From NCBI GenBank assembly GCA_047495785.1, contig JBLDXI010000001.1:1178001-1242000 (forward strand): DNA of 64,000 bases, in the 5' to 3' direction. The position numbers and the translations under genes are program-made. Under the pieces are notes generated by a model that worked only from the letters and a program-made list of their open reading frames with translations, did not search any database and was not told the origin of the DNA. Source of the DNA: Lepidodermella squamata. Its lineage: Eukaryota; Gastrotricha. Below, piece by piece: positions 1-9,814 of this stretch (positions within the stretch are counted from its first letter, which is position 1; each line of letters starts with the position of its first letter).

Positions 1-121
1 TTGCGTTGCCTAATTCATTATAATTTTCGGCAAATTTTTCCATAAATCGCCGCGTGGCATCGTAATCCGGCTGTGCGTCCGGACCATCCGGTAGCATTTG
101 CTTCACCTCGGGAGTATCCAT
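1..121 (-). CDS. Sulfotransferase, N-terminal fragment cut by window edge
   Basis: Reading leftward from an ATG at 121, the frame stays open to the window edge. It encodes about 40 residues ending in a segment (MEKFAENYNELGNA) that resembles the N-terminal helix of the other SULTs here (for example MAEFAVMFKALGN in the copy at 23.9-24.6 kb). I read it as the first residues of another cytosolic sulfotransferase whose body lies outside the window. No catalytic motif is visible in this piece, so the call rests only on similarity to its paralogues and the same strand. Confidence 0.55.
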   Translation of the reverse strand, partial: MDTPEVKQMLPDGPDAQPDYDATRRFMEKFAENYNELGNA

Positions 122-1305
122 TTTCTTCGGACTTTGTAACTGTGCTTGAAATGGGTGGGATTATTAAGCTATAAGAATACTTATGTGTGGCCGGCAGAAA
201 AAACCCGACGATAGTCGAGATAAGGATGTACAGAAAACTAATCCGCTACTACAATAACAAGTTATCTCATCCTATGGTAGATTTTTGTCCTATTCACGGA
301 GTAAATTGAGTATCAGGTCAAAAAATAATCATAGCATACACGTGACGGGACTGTTATTTACAATCAGCAAATTTCAGAAATAATATTATAACGGTACCAA
401 GAATCAGGTCCATTTTCTGCTCATTGAGGTCTCTAATGTAGAGGACGAGCAAAAAGATAAAAATAAGCTATTAAACGCAGCTTAATAAATCAGGTCATTG
501 CTATAATTAGACAATTTAAAAGGCGATTGCGACCTCAACATAAATTGCCCACTATAATCCACTAATACTCTCTCTAAAGCTTTTTCATTTGACAGTTGAC
601 ATCGGACAATATTAGCTTTTCAATTGCGGAAGGCTAGCCGGATCGAACAGACAAAGGATTTTATATTTGACGAATTTACGTGAAAAAATCCCGGGATTTT
701 ATTTAAAATAATTTTTATAAAAAAAATTAATTGACGAAATCGGTTAAATTTAACCTGAAGTCACATTCACGTCAAAACTAGTAATTTTGAATGTCACGTG
801 GGCACGTGCCCTTTAATCCTCGAAAACTGGGAAGTACAAAAATCAATTATTTAATCCTCACTTGACCTGCCGATTGCTGCTCTAGACAGTGTTTGATTCA
901 ACACGTGCCAAAATAGTAATCTTCGCTGTTCCGTTCACTCGCGTCTTGAAAGGTTCACTCACGATGCATTCTATGGTAGCCACTAAACATCCGGTGCTGG
1001 AGACGAAACATCGTGCCTCGCTGATCGAAGCGTTCGAATGTTATGGCATAGCACGCGTAATGTATCTACGAAAAATTCACATTTTTTGAAATTTGATTCG
1101 AAATTTCGAGCACCTGACTTCCTCCTATATGCATTGTCCCGATGAAGCGAACGCGAGAAAAACAGCCGCTTCCTCCCGTCGTGAAAGCTTTGACCGAGCG
1201 CTGTAAGATGATCTTAATGCATAGGCCAAGGTCAAGGTTAAATAGATCAGAAATTATTCATTTTTCGCCGCTTCTTCCTCATCATTTCAAAGGTCAATTA
1301 AAGAA
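122..1305. other. Intergenic, no gene recognised
   Basis: AT-rich sequence between the partial SULT (transcribed leftward) and the class C receptor (transcribed rightward), so it probably carries both promoters. It contains adjacent E-box-like CACGTG/GCACGTGC sequences near 796-810 and the AT-rich stretch typical of intergenic DNA here. A 66-codon frame at 889-1089 has no recognisable domain and is not called. Confidence 0.5.
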
Positions 1306-3648
1306 ATGATGAAAACCGCAGTTTTCGGCCTGATTGCTTTCGATGCAATTATGGCTCAGAATTTACTTGTCAAGCAAAATATAACAATCCTAGCTCTAGT
1401 CCCTGTTACCGGGCAAAGTCCATTCAATGGCAGATTATGCTCAGCCGCGATGCAAATAGCGATCGATGCAGTGAACGAAAATCGAAATATTCTACCTGAT
1501 TACCACGTTTCAGCTCGGTATGTCGACGAAGGTCCTCAAACATTGGTTGGGATAAAAAATCTCATCGCATTCAACGACGACGCAACAATTCGAAAAGCCC
1601 CGATCATAGTCGGGCCGATGAATGCCTGCCAAAACATCGCACCGGTCGCTCGGGGCTTGAACTACGTCCAAGTCACCACGCGATGCGCCGGGCCGGTTTT
1701 TACTGCAAATAGGAAGGCCTTTCCTAACCTGTACCGCATCGTCCGTCCTAACGAGATGATGGAAATAGAGCTGCTGTACTTCGCGAAGGAAATCGGTATG
1801 TGGAACCAGGTCGGCTTCGTCTTCTCGACTCGCGTTGTTCCATCTACAACATGGCCGATAGCTGCGAGAAAGGCTGGGATAGACATTTTATTCTACGGAG
1901 GCGCGACTGACTACAACTCTGAGTTCATGCTGACTTTGAAGCTATCCAAGGCGAGAATTATCATCGCATCTCTTCAAGACGCGCCGTCGATAGTTCAATT
2001 TCTATGCGAGGCTTACCTCGCTGGTATTCGGGGGTCTCAATACGTGTTCCTCCTGGTTTCGCCGATAATTGATGTCTTGGGGATCAATCTGACGCCAGGC
2101 TGTACTCGTGACGCTTTTCTCGAGCAAATTAAGATAACCTTCAGAGTTGGCGAGATCAGCGAATCGTCTAATACTACGAAAGTTACCTCGCTTGGCTACA
2201 GCGTCGATGAATTTGAACGGAGGCTCGATAATAGGACTAATAAGGACCGGGGTCAGGAATACGCTGTCCGTTTCAATTGCCACGATGCTATGCAACACGC
2301 CCTGCTGACCCTAGACAACGCCGCTAGAACTCTGCGAAACATCTCTTCCCCGCTTCGATTGGTCGATTTCTCAGAGGAAGTCATGAAAGTTGTGAATCAA
2401 AGCTCGGCTACAACTGATATGATCTCGCTATTCGATAACATGGAATTTTCGAATCGAATCGAGCGGGACAACAAATTTGTCCACGTGATGCAGTGGGTCA
2501 ATAACACCCCGGTCAACGTCTACATGCTGTGGTATCCGTCTAAAGATCCAGAGGGGCAGATGGATATAACAAAGCATAGGTCTTTGAAAATCGCGAATAT
2601 TGTATGGTCGACCCGAAGTGGCAAACCGCCGAAAGATTTGTCGAAAATTCTCGAAATTCAAGAAGTTGAAACTACTACGTCCATCCTAAGCGCGGTCTTA
2701 GTGTTAACCATCATCTTCCTACTATTAGCCTCAGGAATGGTCGTTGTATTTGTCGCGAGACATCAAAAATTGAAAATTATGAAGAGTCGGCTGGAAAAAG
2801 TTTCCCTTGGCCTAATCAGTCTTGCTGTTGCCTTCCTGAATATCGCGGCAATAATGTTTCAAATTCAAAGCTCTAATTCTGTCTGCCCGCTTCGAGTGAT
2901 TTTCCTGTCATTTGGGACGTCAACCCTCGGGCTTGGGCTACTTCTCATGACAAGCCGGTTGAAAAGGTCGATCACTTCAACTCCTCTTCAATCTGTCAAA
3001 ACAATGTTCAGCAGCAAAAGTAAGAAAAAGAAACGGATGAATGCTTCAGTTTCAAGCATTAATTCTACCAAAACTAAGCAGCCAGTGAATGCGTCTGAAA
3101 TCGGCGAGGGAGGCGCTGGGAAAAGCCGCAAATTTTTTATATTCTGCTTCTTCTCGTTCATTGCCCCAATGATCACAACGTGGGTGTGGATGGTAATTGA
3201 TACGCCGGTTAACATAAAATCGCGAAGTATCGAGGCTTTCGACGACACCTTGGACTCGTATTTTGTGTCAGTGGGCAGTTTCTGTGGCTCAAATCACGAG
3301 ATCTATATGGTTTTGCCGATCGGATGCGTCAATGTTGTATCGCTACTCGGCGTTTTGCTAGCGTCTCTAATGAAGGGTAAAGGCGTTGGCCCGCAGCAGA
3401 GCATGGTTTTAGGTCTGAAATACGCGTCGATAAACGCGATTTTCATCTATCTCGCAACTCTCGGCCTCGCCGTTTCGATTCGAGATCAAGTTTGGCTGAG
3501 TGCTGTGTGGTCGATTGGCATTATCATTTTCGCAAATTCGTGCTATTTCTTCTCAATTGCGTTGCCGATCATTTTACAGCTGCTGAGCAAGGAAGTTCCG
3601 GTGCATGCTCCTCTTCAAAGCAGTTTGTCAAAAGGACGAGCTGTTTAG
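1306..3648 (+). CDS. Class C (GABA-B-like) G protein-coupled receptor, intronless
   Basis: 780-residue membrane receptor in a single exon. Residues 1-17 form a signal peptide. Residues about 25-440 form a periplasmic-binding-protein-like ligand domain, opening with ITILALVPVTG, as in ANF/GABA-B receptor ligand domains. There is no cysteine-rich linker before the membrane part, which points to the GABA-B rather than the glutamate/calcium-sensing branch. Seven hydrophobic segments run from about 455 to 760; the end of the second extracellular part and the start of TM3 show the conserved Cys (VCPLRVIFLSFG). A Lys/Ser-rich loop with poly-Lys separates TM3 and TM4. The start at 1306 has a second Met directly after it. 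A similar intronless receptor lies at 20.1-22.4 kb. Ligand unknown. Confidence 0.85.
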   Translation: MMKTAVFGLIAFDAIMAQNLLVKQNITILALVPVTGQSPFNGRLCSAAMQIAIDAVNENRNILPDYHVSARYVDEGPQTLVGIKNLIAFNDDATIRKAPIIVGPMNACQNIAPVARGLNYVQVTTRCAGPVFTANRKAFPNLYRIVRPNEMMEIELLYFAKEIGMWNQVGFVFSTRVVPSTTWPIAARKAGIDILFYGGATDYNSEFMLTLKLSKARIIIASLQDAPSIVQFLCEAYLAGIRGSQYVFLLVSPIIDVLGINLTPGCTRDAFLEQIKITFRVGEISESSNTTKVTSLGYSVDEFERRLDNRTNKDRGQEYAVRFNCHDAMQHALLTLDNAARTLRNISSPLRLVDFSEEVMKVVNQSSATTDMISLFDNMEFSNRIERDNKFVHVMQWVNNTPVNVYMLWYPSKDPEGQMDITKHRSLKIANIVWSTRSGKPPKDLSKILEIQEVETTTSILSAVLVLTIIFLLLASGMVVVFVARHQKLKIMKSRLEKVSLGLISLAVAFLNIAAIMFQIQSSNSVCPLRVIFLSFGTSTLGLGLLLMTSRLKRSITSTPLQSVKTMFSSKSKKKKRMNASVSSINSTKTKQPVNASEIGEGGAGKSRKFFIFCFFSFIAPMITTWVWMVIDTPVNIKSRSIEAFDDTLDSYFVSVGSFCGSNHEIYMVLPIGCVNVVSLLGVLLASLMKGKGVGPQQSMVLGLKYASINAIFIYLATLGLAVSIRDQVWLSAVWSIGIIIFANSCYFFSIALPIILQLLSKEVPVHAPLQSSLSKGRAV

Positions 3649-3975
3649 TTAGGTACATTATTCTTCTTCGAGTTTTTTGTTTCAATCTACGTGTTTTTAC
3701 TCCGCTTCCTGTTCAAGAAATTTTACTTTGGTTAGTCAGTGGTATATTAAGAGCCTGAAAATAAATGTGAAAAACGCAACAAATGACAAACATCTTTTCT
3801 AGAGATAAAAATCTGCTCAAATAGTTCCAAAATCCTACCTGCAAATTTTGGGAATTTTTAATTTCTTTTATTAAATTTTGCTAATCTCGTAGGTATAATT
3901 AGCTGGTAATTTTTAAAAACAAAGAAGAGACAAAATTATAATAATATAATATTTTTTATTTTTTTATGAGTGTAC
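3649..3975. other. Receptor 3' flank
   Basis: AT-rich 3' flank of the class C receptor with AATAAA-like A-rich sequence (AATAAATG near 3761). A short frame at 3492-3758 overlaps the receptor end and looks incidental. Confidence 0.4.
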
Positions 3976-4198
3976 GACTTTTCAGCAGTGACAATTCAGC
4001 AAATGAGGGTCAAATGAGCAGTGACTTTTTATCAGTGACAAATGAGCAGTGACATTTGAGCTGCGACCTTTGCGCAGTGACAAATCATCAGTGACAAGTC
4101 TGCAGTGTAATTTATCCTAAATTTTCCTAATTTATTATCTTCTGAATAGTCACTGCTGATTTGACCCTCATTTGCTGAAGTGTCACTGCTGAAAAGTC
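3976..4198. repeat. MITE-like foldback element with 51-bp terminal inverted repeats
   Basis: The arms at 3976-4026 and 4148-4198 are inverse complements over 51 bp with only two mismatches. The interior (4027-4147) holds further degenerate copies of the motif CAGTGAC (and its neighbour AAATGAGCAGTGAC), so the element is made of many copies of one short word in both orientations. No coding capacity. It lies between the class C receptor and the first complete SULT. A non-autonomous transposon is the likeliest reading; target-site duplications are not obvious. Confidence 0.75.
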
Positions 4199-4345
4199 TG
4201 ACCACGCTGAGGTGGATTCTCTAATTTTCCGATTTTACTTTTCTTTCTTTAAAACCCAAACGTGTCCAAGTTTCTACCGGAAGATTATCACAATCAAAAA
4301 ATAATTAATAAAATATTATAATTAATTAATATTATCAAAAAATAG

Positions 4346-5317
4346 CTATTCGCTAGGAATAATCAATTCTGGTGGCAAATTTTCAGCGATATATTTGTCA
4401 AAATCAGCCAATAATTGCGGATCTGTGAAGTGATTACGCCAGTCACCGACTACGCCCTTACGAATGAAATCAGCATCCTTCGCGAACACGCCAGCCTGCT
4501 TCGCATCAGTCCAGTTGTAGGCTTCGTTGTTCCGCATTTTCGAAAAACTAGTATGCTCACGGATCTTTTCAACCGTCGCATCATCAAGCTCTTTACCGAG
4601 GTGAGCGGCAATTTTCCGAATGGTTCCAGCATGGTCCTTTTTCATTTCCTCATATCGAAGAATGAGAATGTCTTTACCATTCTCTTTAAGCTGATTGTAA
4701 GACCTCACATGAAGGTGATATGGTCCGTATAGAAATTTACCCTCGATGTAGTCCCTAGCCCATTGATCAAACGTTAGTTTAAATGGCCAGGTCTCGTTAT
4801 CCGAAGCGACTTGTTCATGGTAGAAGGAAACCGCAGCATCTTTGGCGTTTCGATAAATGTAGATCAGTTTCGCTTTGAATATGTTCTTAGGCAGCAGGCT
4901 GGGTTGTAGATGTGAGCTCAGGATCTTCGGCCCAGGTTTCGCGGCGAAGCTCTCCAGCGCAGTTGGCGTCAGAGGTTTCGGCAGCTCCAACAGCATGACT
5001 TCCTCAGGCGGCGGTGGGTTGTCGAAATTTCCGGTTTTTATCAGATACGAAATATAATGAACCCAATGCGTGCCACATTTCGGGAAACTCAACACAGCTA
5101 CGTCGTCCGAAGTTACCGGAAAGTTGTAGATTTGAGGGTAGAAAAGTGGGAAGAAAGCAGGCAGCCAGTGGTCTCGAAACAACGCGCGAGGCATACCGTC
5201 GTCATTGTTGCCTAACGGCTTGACCATTTCGGCAAATTCTGACATGAAGTCAGCCTCATTTTCAGGTGCGCTAGGGTGAACTTTTTCCGGCTTACCGGCT
5301 TCGGAAGCGGCTGCCAT
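4346..5317 (-). CDS. Cytosolic sulfotransferase, intronless copy (SULT-A)
   Basis: 323-residue PAPS-dependent sulfotransferase. Visible motifs: 5'-phosphosulfate loop FPKCGTHW, the region with the probable catalytic His (SSHLQPSLLP), 3'-phosphate motif YIYRNAKDAAVSFYH and the PAPS loop RKGVVGDWRNHF. Start chosen at 5317 (MAAASEAG) because the paralogues begin at the same alignment point; the frame continues upstream to 5407 with a hydrophobic stretch that is probably 5' UTR. Unlike its two-exon neighbours, coding sequence passes directly from MKK to DHAG at the exact place of their phase-0 intron, so the intron is precisely absent. Substrate unknown; family members sulfate phenols, steroids and other small alcohols or amines. 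Confidence 0.9.
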   Translation of the reverse strand: MAAASEAGKPEKVHPSAPENEADFMSEFAEMVKPLGNNDDGMPRALFRDHWLPAFFPLFYPQIYNFPVTSDDVAVLSFPKCGTHWVHYISYLIKTGNFDNPPPPEEVMLLELPKPLTPTALESFAAKPGPKILSSHLQPSLLPKNIFKAKLIYIYRNAKDAAVSFYHEQVASDNETWPFKLTFDQWARDYIEGKFLYGPYHLHVRSYNQLKENGKDILILRYEEMKKDHAGTIRKIAAHLGKELDDATVEKIREHTSFSKMRNNEAYNWTDAKQAGVFAKDADFIRKGVVGDWRNHFTDPQLLADFDKYIAENLPPELIIPSE

Positions 5318-5647
5318 GCTTACAGAACGAAAATTATCAAAACCGAAAAACAACACCAAATAATATCTGGCGTGGAGGGCAAATTTGGAGCTGAATACTC
5401 CCTTCAATAATTTTTTATCATCATGGTCTTATCTTTCTCCACATGCTCGAAAACATCATAAGTGATAAGCGACGACCCACTTTTCATGCGTTTTGCGGTT
5501 CAAAACTAGCCGGTTACACATTATAGCCTTAATTTCATGAAATTAACATTGGAAATCAAATTAGTTTAAAATTTTTGATTCCTCATGTCTGAAAGGTGAT
5601 AGGAAATTTAAAATAAAACAGCGACAATTTGATATAGCGAGCATTAG

Positions 5648-6675
5648 TTATTCGCAAGGTATGAGTAGTTCAGCTGGCACATTTTTCTTGATAAATTCCT
5701 CGAAATCGGACAACAGTTTCGGGTCCTTGAAGTGATTGCGCCAGTCCCCGATTTCGCCCTTGCGGATAAATTCGGCATCTTTGGCGAACATTCCGCTCTT
5801 CTTCAAATCGGACCAGTTGTAGCCATCGTTATTGCGCATGCTGGAGAAGCTAGTTTTCTCGCGAATCTTCTCAACAGTTTCGTCGTCCAAGTCCTTGCCA
5901 AGGAAAGCAGCAATCTTACGAATTGACCCACTGTGATCCTGATATGAAAATAACAATGAAAGCGTTCGAAAATAATTCAATTTTCAGCTAAAACCTTTTT
6001 CATATCTTCGTATCGAAGAATCAAAATATTCTTGCCTTCCTTTCTCAGTTTTTCGTAACTCTCGACGTGAGACGGATAGGGTCCGAACGCGAATTTACCC
6101 TCGATGAATGTTCTCGCGAACTCGTCGAAAGTGGGCTTAAACGGGCTGATAGGGTTATCCATAGCTCGCTGATGATGATAGAATGAAACGCAGGCATCTT
6201 TCGCATTGCGGTAGATGTAGATGACCTTTCCGTTGAAAACGTTCTTCGGCAACAGGTCAGCCGCCAAATGCGAGCTCAAAACTTTCGGACCAGGTTTTGC
6301 TGCAAACCGTTCCAGTGCTGCTTGCAAGCCCGGCCGCGGAATCTCAAGTAGTCCTCGCTCGTCTGGCGGCGGTCCGTTGTCGAAATTTCCAGTTGTGATC
6401 AAATAGACGGTATAGTGCAACCAATGAGTTCCGCTCTTCGGGAAGCTCAGCACCGTAACATCTTCAGGCTTGATGGGGAAGTTGTAGATTTGAGGCCAGT
6501 AAATGGGCAAGAATACGGGTAGCCATTGCCCGTGAAACAAAGCGACAGGCATCCCATGTTCAGTGTTGCTAAGCGGCTTAAACGTTTCCGTTAACTTGGC
6601 CAACATTTCCAAGCGGTCCTTAAGTCCCTGATTGCCGCCATCCGATTGTTTTTCTGCCTCTGATGGCACTGACAT
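5648..6675 (-). CDS. Cytosolic sulfotransferase, two exons (SULT-B)
   Basis: 323 residues from exons 5995-6675 and 5648-5938 (56-bp intron, GT-AG, phase 0, between MKK and DHSG). All family motifs are intact: FPKSGTHWLHY, SSHLAADLLPKN, YIYRNAKDACVSFYHH, TSFSSMRNN and RKGEIGDWRNHF. Start at MSVPSEAE, followed by a variable hydrophilic N-terminus and then the conserved FKPLSNTEHGMP. First of five closely similar head-to-tail copies (SULT-B to SULT-F) spaced about 1.9-2.6 kb. Nearest relative in sequence appears to be SULT-E (shared N-terminal segment QGLKDRLEMLAKLTETF). Confidence 0.9.
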
Positions 6676-7555
6676 TTCGGCGAAAATGATACTTTATACG
6701 AAAAACACCCTAAATCCTAAATCTTGAATTGATCTTGAAGTAGTGAATGCAGAGGCTGCTCTTTTTACTAAAACTGACGCATGCCAAGGCGAGTTATTAC
6801 CGCAAAACCCGAAAACAACTGTCGGGTGAAAAAAGTAGAGGCTGGCAAGGGCCCTCCTAGTATCCATGTTTCTTAGTATTTCCCCAAATTGAAAGTGTCC
6901 ATATATGAGCCATTTTGAAAGTGCGCATTGACCCGAGGCTAAATGAGCATGATAAGAACATGGGTGCAACGGCAACCGCAAGCTGCCATAGATAACCCGC
7001 GCCCTTACCACACCCTGTTGTTGCAGTCTTGATGGGTTTTACCGCTTGAGCTAAGGAGACAATTCTTGCTTTCTGATGAAGCCGGATAATTGAGTTTTTC
7101 TTGCCAGATCATGCAAGGTGTAACAATTGCTTTTCATTGACAGCTACAGGCGACGTCATAAAAGGTTATTTTAGATTCGATTTAGATTCGTCTCATTCAG
7201 ATTAATTTTGAATTTTTCAAATGACATGAGAAATCATTTCGACGCTAGGAATGAAACAACAGCCTGAGCACGGCCTGAGCTAAAATAAAAGTTAGCTTCG
7301 TTTTGTCTATTTCAGCGCGCAAGTGTGTGTTGCTATCATGGTTTCAACTCTAAACTTTAATCCGAAATAAACGTTATCCGGTTGTTCGTGGAGATCTTGT
7401 GATGACTCTCTTCATGGCAGTCTTCTTGGCTAACTCATGGTTAAGTTTTTCACCTCAAAATATATTAGCGCTCTTTAACAATCATCACGAATCGGTGAAC
7501 CAAAATAATCAGAAGTCATATTTTACAACAAAAATAAATTTGACAGCACAGTGAG
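6676..7555. other. Intergenic spacer between SULT-B and SULT-C
   Basis: Part of the duplicated SULT unit. The right half resembles the 3' flanks of the other copies (compare 9480-9815 and 11690-11940), and the part next to SULT-B carries the shared promoter module described separately. No gene seen. Confidence 0.5.
6945..7017 (-). promoter_or_regulatory. Conserved SULT promoter module with paired GATA boxes
   Basis: About 270-340 bp upstream of the SULT-B start. Read on the plus strand it has ATGATAAGAAC, then CCGCAAGCTGCCATAGATAACC, then GCCCTTACCACACCC. The same order of elements recurs upstream of SULT-C, SULT-E and SULT-F. Two GATA cores (TGATAA and AGATAA) stand about 40 bp apart. Confidence 0.55.
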
Positions 7556-8578
7556 CTATTCGCTAGGTATAACCAGTTCAGCGGGCACATTTTTCTTGAT
7601 GAACTCCTCGAAATCAGCCAGCAGTTTCGGGTCTTTGAAGTGATTGCGCCAGTCGCCGATTTCGCCCTTGCGAATAAATTCGGCATCTTTGGCGAACATT
7701 CCACTTTTTTTCATCTCGGACCAGTTGTAGCCATCGTTGTTACGCATGCTAGAAAAGCTCGTTTTCTCACGAATCTTCTCAACCGTTTCGTCATCCAAGT
7801 CCTTACCGAGAAAAGCGGCAATCCTACGAATTGCCCCGATGTGATCCTGATACATAGACACAGGAATTAAGGTGGAAATTAATTTAAAAATGTGCCAAAC
7901 CTTTTTCATATCCTCATATCGAAGAATCAAAATATTCTTGCCCTCCTGTTTCAATTTCTCGTAGCCCTCGACGTGAGACGGATAGGGTCCAAACATGAAT
8001 TTACCCTCGATGAACGTCCGCGCAAATTCTTCGAAAGAGAGTTTAAAAGGCCTGGTAGGACTATCCATAGCTCGTTGATGGTGATAGAATGAAACGCAGG
8101 CATCCTTGGCGTTGCGGTAGATGTAGATAACTTTACCGTTAAAAACGTTCTTCGGCAACAGGTCAGCCGCCAGATGCGAGCTCAACACTTTTGGACCAGG
8201 TTTTGCTGCCAACCGCTCTAATGCCGCTGGCGCGTCCGGCCGTGGCAGCTCCAGAAGCCCTCGCTCATCTGGCGGTGGTCCACTATCGAAATTTCCAGTA
8301 GTAATCAAATAGACAGTGTAGTGCAGCCAGTGAGTTCCACTTTTCGGGAAACTCAATACTGCAACGTCGTCAGGCTTTAAAGAGAAGTTGTAGATTTGAG
8401 GCCAGTAGATCGGCAAGAATACGGGTAGCCATTGGCCATGAAACAAGGCGACAGGCAGCCCATGTTCATTGTTGCTTAGCGGCTTGAACGTTTCCATTAA
8501 GTTTTTCATCATTTCCGCGTAATCATTTTGTGCTTGATTGCTGCCGACCGATTGTTTTTCTGGCGATGACTCTGACAT
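7556..8578 (-). CDS. Cytosolic sulfotransferase, two exons (SULT-C)
   Basis: 322 residues from exons 7901-8578 and 7556-7846. The 54-bp intron happens to contain no in-frame stop, so an unspliced frame also reads through; splicing is inferred because the junction MKK/DHIG matches all paralogues and the read-through would add 18 foreign residues. Motifs FPKSGTHWLHY, SSHLAADLLPKN, YIYRNAKDACVSFYHH and RKGEIGDWRNHF are intact. Start at 8578 (MSESSPEKQ) fits the paralogues; a longer frame to 8698 is ignored. Intron retention would give an in-frame insertion in front of the C-terminal PAPS-binding part. Confidence 0.9.
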   Translation of the reverse strand: MSESSPEKQSVGSNQAQNDYAEMMKNLMETFKPLSNNEHGLPVALFHGQWLPVFLPIYWPQIYNFSLKPDDVAVLSFPKSGTHWLHYTVYLITTGNFDSGPPPDERGLLELPRPDAPAALERLAAKPGPKVLSSHLAADLLPKNVFNGKVIYIYRNAKDACVSFYHHQRAMDSPTRPFKLSFEEFARTFIEGKFMFGPYPSHVEGYEKLKQEGKNILILRYEDMKKVWHIFKLISTLIPVSMYQDHIGAIRRIAAFLGKDLDDETVEKIREKTSFSSMRNNDGYNWSEMKKSGMFAKDAEFIRKGEIGDWRNHFKDPKLLADFEEFIKKNVPAELVIPSE

Positions 8579-9814
8579 TGGAAAAGATATAGGTATTGGA
8601 AAAACCCTATAACGTAGGACATATTTGAATTGGCGATTTTTATTTTCTAATTGCAGAGGTGGAAACACATGACTTCTTTCACTTTTAGCCTGACACATTC
8701 CATGACGAGTTGCTTACAGTAAGCCCATTTTGAAAATGGCGAATTGACCTGCAAGATAGGTAAATGCGAGCATGATAAGAACAAGAGGAATGAGGCGCAA
8801 AAACCACCACATGCTGAAATAGATAACACACGCCCTTACCACACCCGGCATTTGCAGTTTCGGTGGGTCTCACTGTTTTGCCGGTTCACAAAGTTCAGAT
8901 AAGCAGACTGCAGTTTCCAGAAATGGTTGATATGGATGATTTTTTCCAGGATTATATATGTAAACTGTCAATCTCCGTCGTGGAAGATGATCGAAGATTG
9001 GATCCAAGCTTGCTTACATTTTCGATTAACTTTCATGACGGGGTCAAAAAGGAACATCGCATTATTAAAGGTCAGGCCTCAAATAATGGTCAGTTCGCCC
9101 ACGCTTGTATCACAATTTCATGATTCATATAAATTTCGGATTGGTTAAAAGGAATTTGAATTCTACTACCTACTCGTCGGCTTCTCCTCGGGTTAAAATT
9201 CCGAGCATGTGCCAAGATTATATGCCGATTCAGAGGCGACTGGAAGCGTTGTAGCTGCATATCGAATAACGACATGTAATGCGGTGTGAAGGGTTCGAAA
9301 TAATAAAGGTCAGGCTTCGAATAGAGGGCGGTCTCAAATATAAGACGGAGTTTCGACTTTGTTTGAAAAAGGACAGGCCCATCGATTCGGACAGTACGGT
9401 CAAAGATTCGGCCGTCAGTCCTGTTCGGATTATTATTTGGTTCATTCAGCATTTGAAGTCTTGATAACATTTCAGGGCGTCTTTAATGGGCGCGCTCAAT
9501 ATGTCGAGCCAAAACCTGCTCGAGCCCCAGCCAATTAAATCGCCTCAACTTAATCGCTTTTAACTGGCGATCTCGGTATCTGCAGCCCCAATCCGAAGCT
9601 AACTCGAGCCAGTTGTTCGTGGATATCTCGCGATGAACTTCTTTGTCACAGCCATCTAGCTGACCCATGATTACGTTTATATTCAACCCTTTACGAACTT
9701 GAAAATTATCACGAAAAGTCGAATTCGTTAATCATCTTTGATTGCTTTAATCATCATGTACACATAATCAACAAAAATATTCACATCTTGATAGCGCTCT
9801 TCATAGCTAGAAAA
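8579..9814. other. Intergenic spacer between SULT-C and SULT-D
   Basis: Contains the promoter module of SULT-C (8770-8847) and 3'-flank sequence shared with other SULT units near 9480-9720 (TCGAGCCAG, TGTTCGTGGATATCTCG). Near 9071-9110 and 9308-9345 there are two diverged copies of a GTCAGGCxTCxAATA word. Several open frames (for example 9090-9470 minus) have no recognisable domain and are not called. Confidence 0.5.
8770..8847 (-). promoter_or_regulatory. Conserved SULT promoter module (SULT-C)
   Basis: Same element order as upstream of SULT-B: CATGATAAGAACA, then AGATAACACACGCCCTTACC and ACACCC. Lies about 190-270 bp upstream of the SULT-C start. Confidence 0.55.

Noticed and set aside
889-1089. 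66-codon frame upstream of the class C receptor
   Set aside because: No domain, atypical composition, in promoter space.
7556-8698. Single-exon reading of SULT-C
   Set aside because: Would insert 18 residues at the conserved MKK/DH intron position; splice sites match all paralogues.
9090-9470. 126-codon minus-strand frame in the SULT-C/D spacer
   Set aside because: Overlaps competing frames on both strands, no recognisable motif, and the spacer carries repeated words that explain the open frame.
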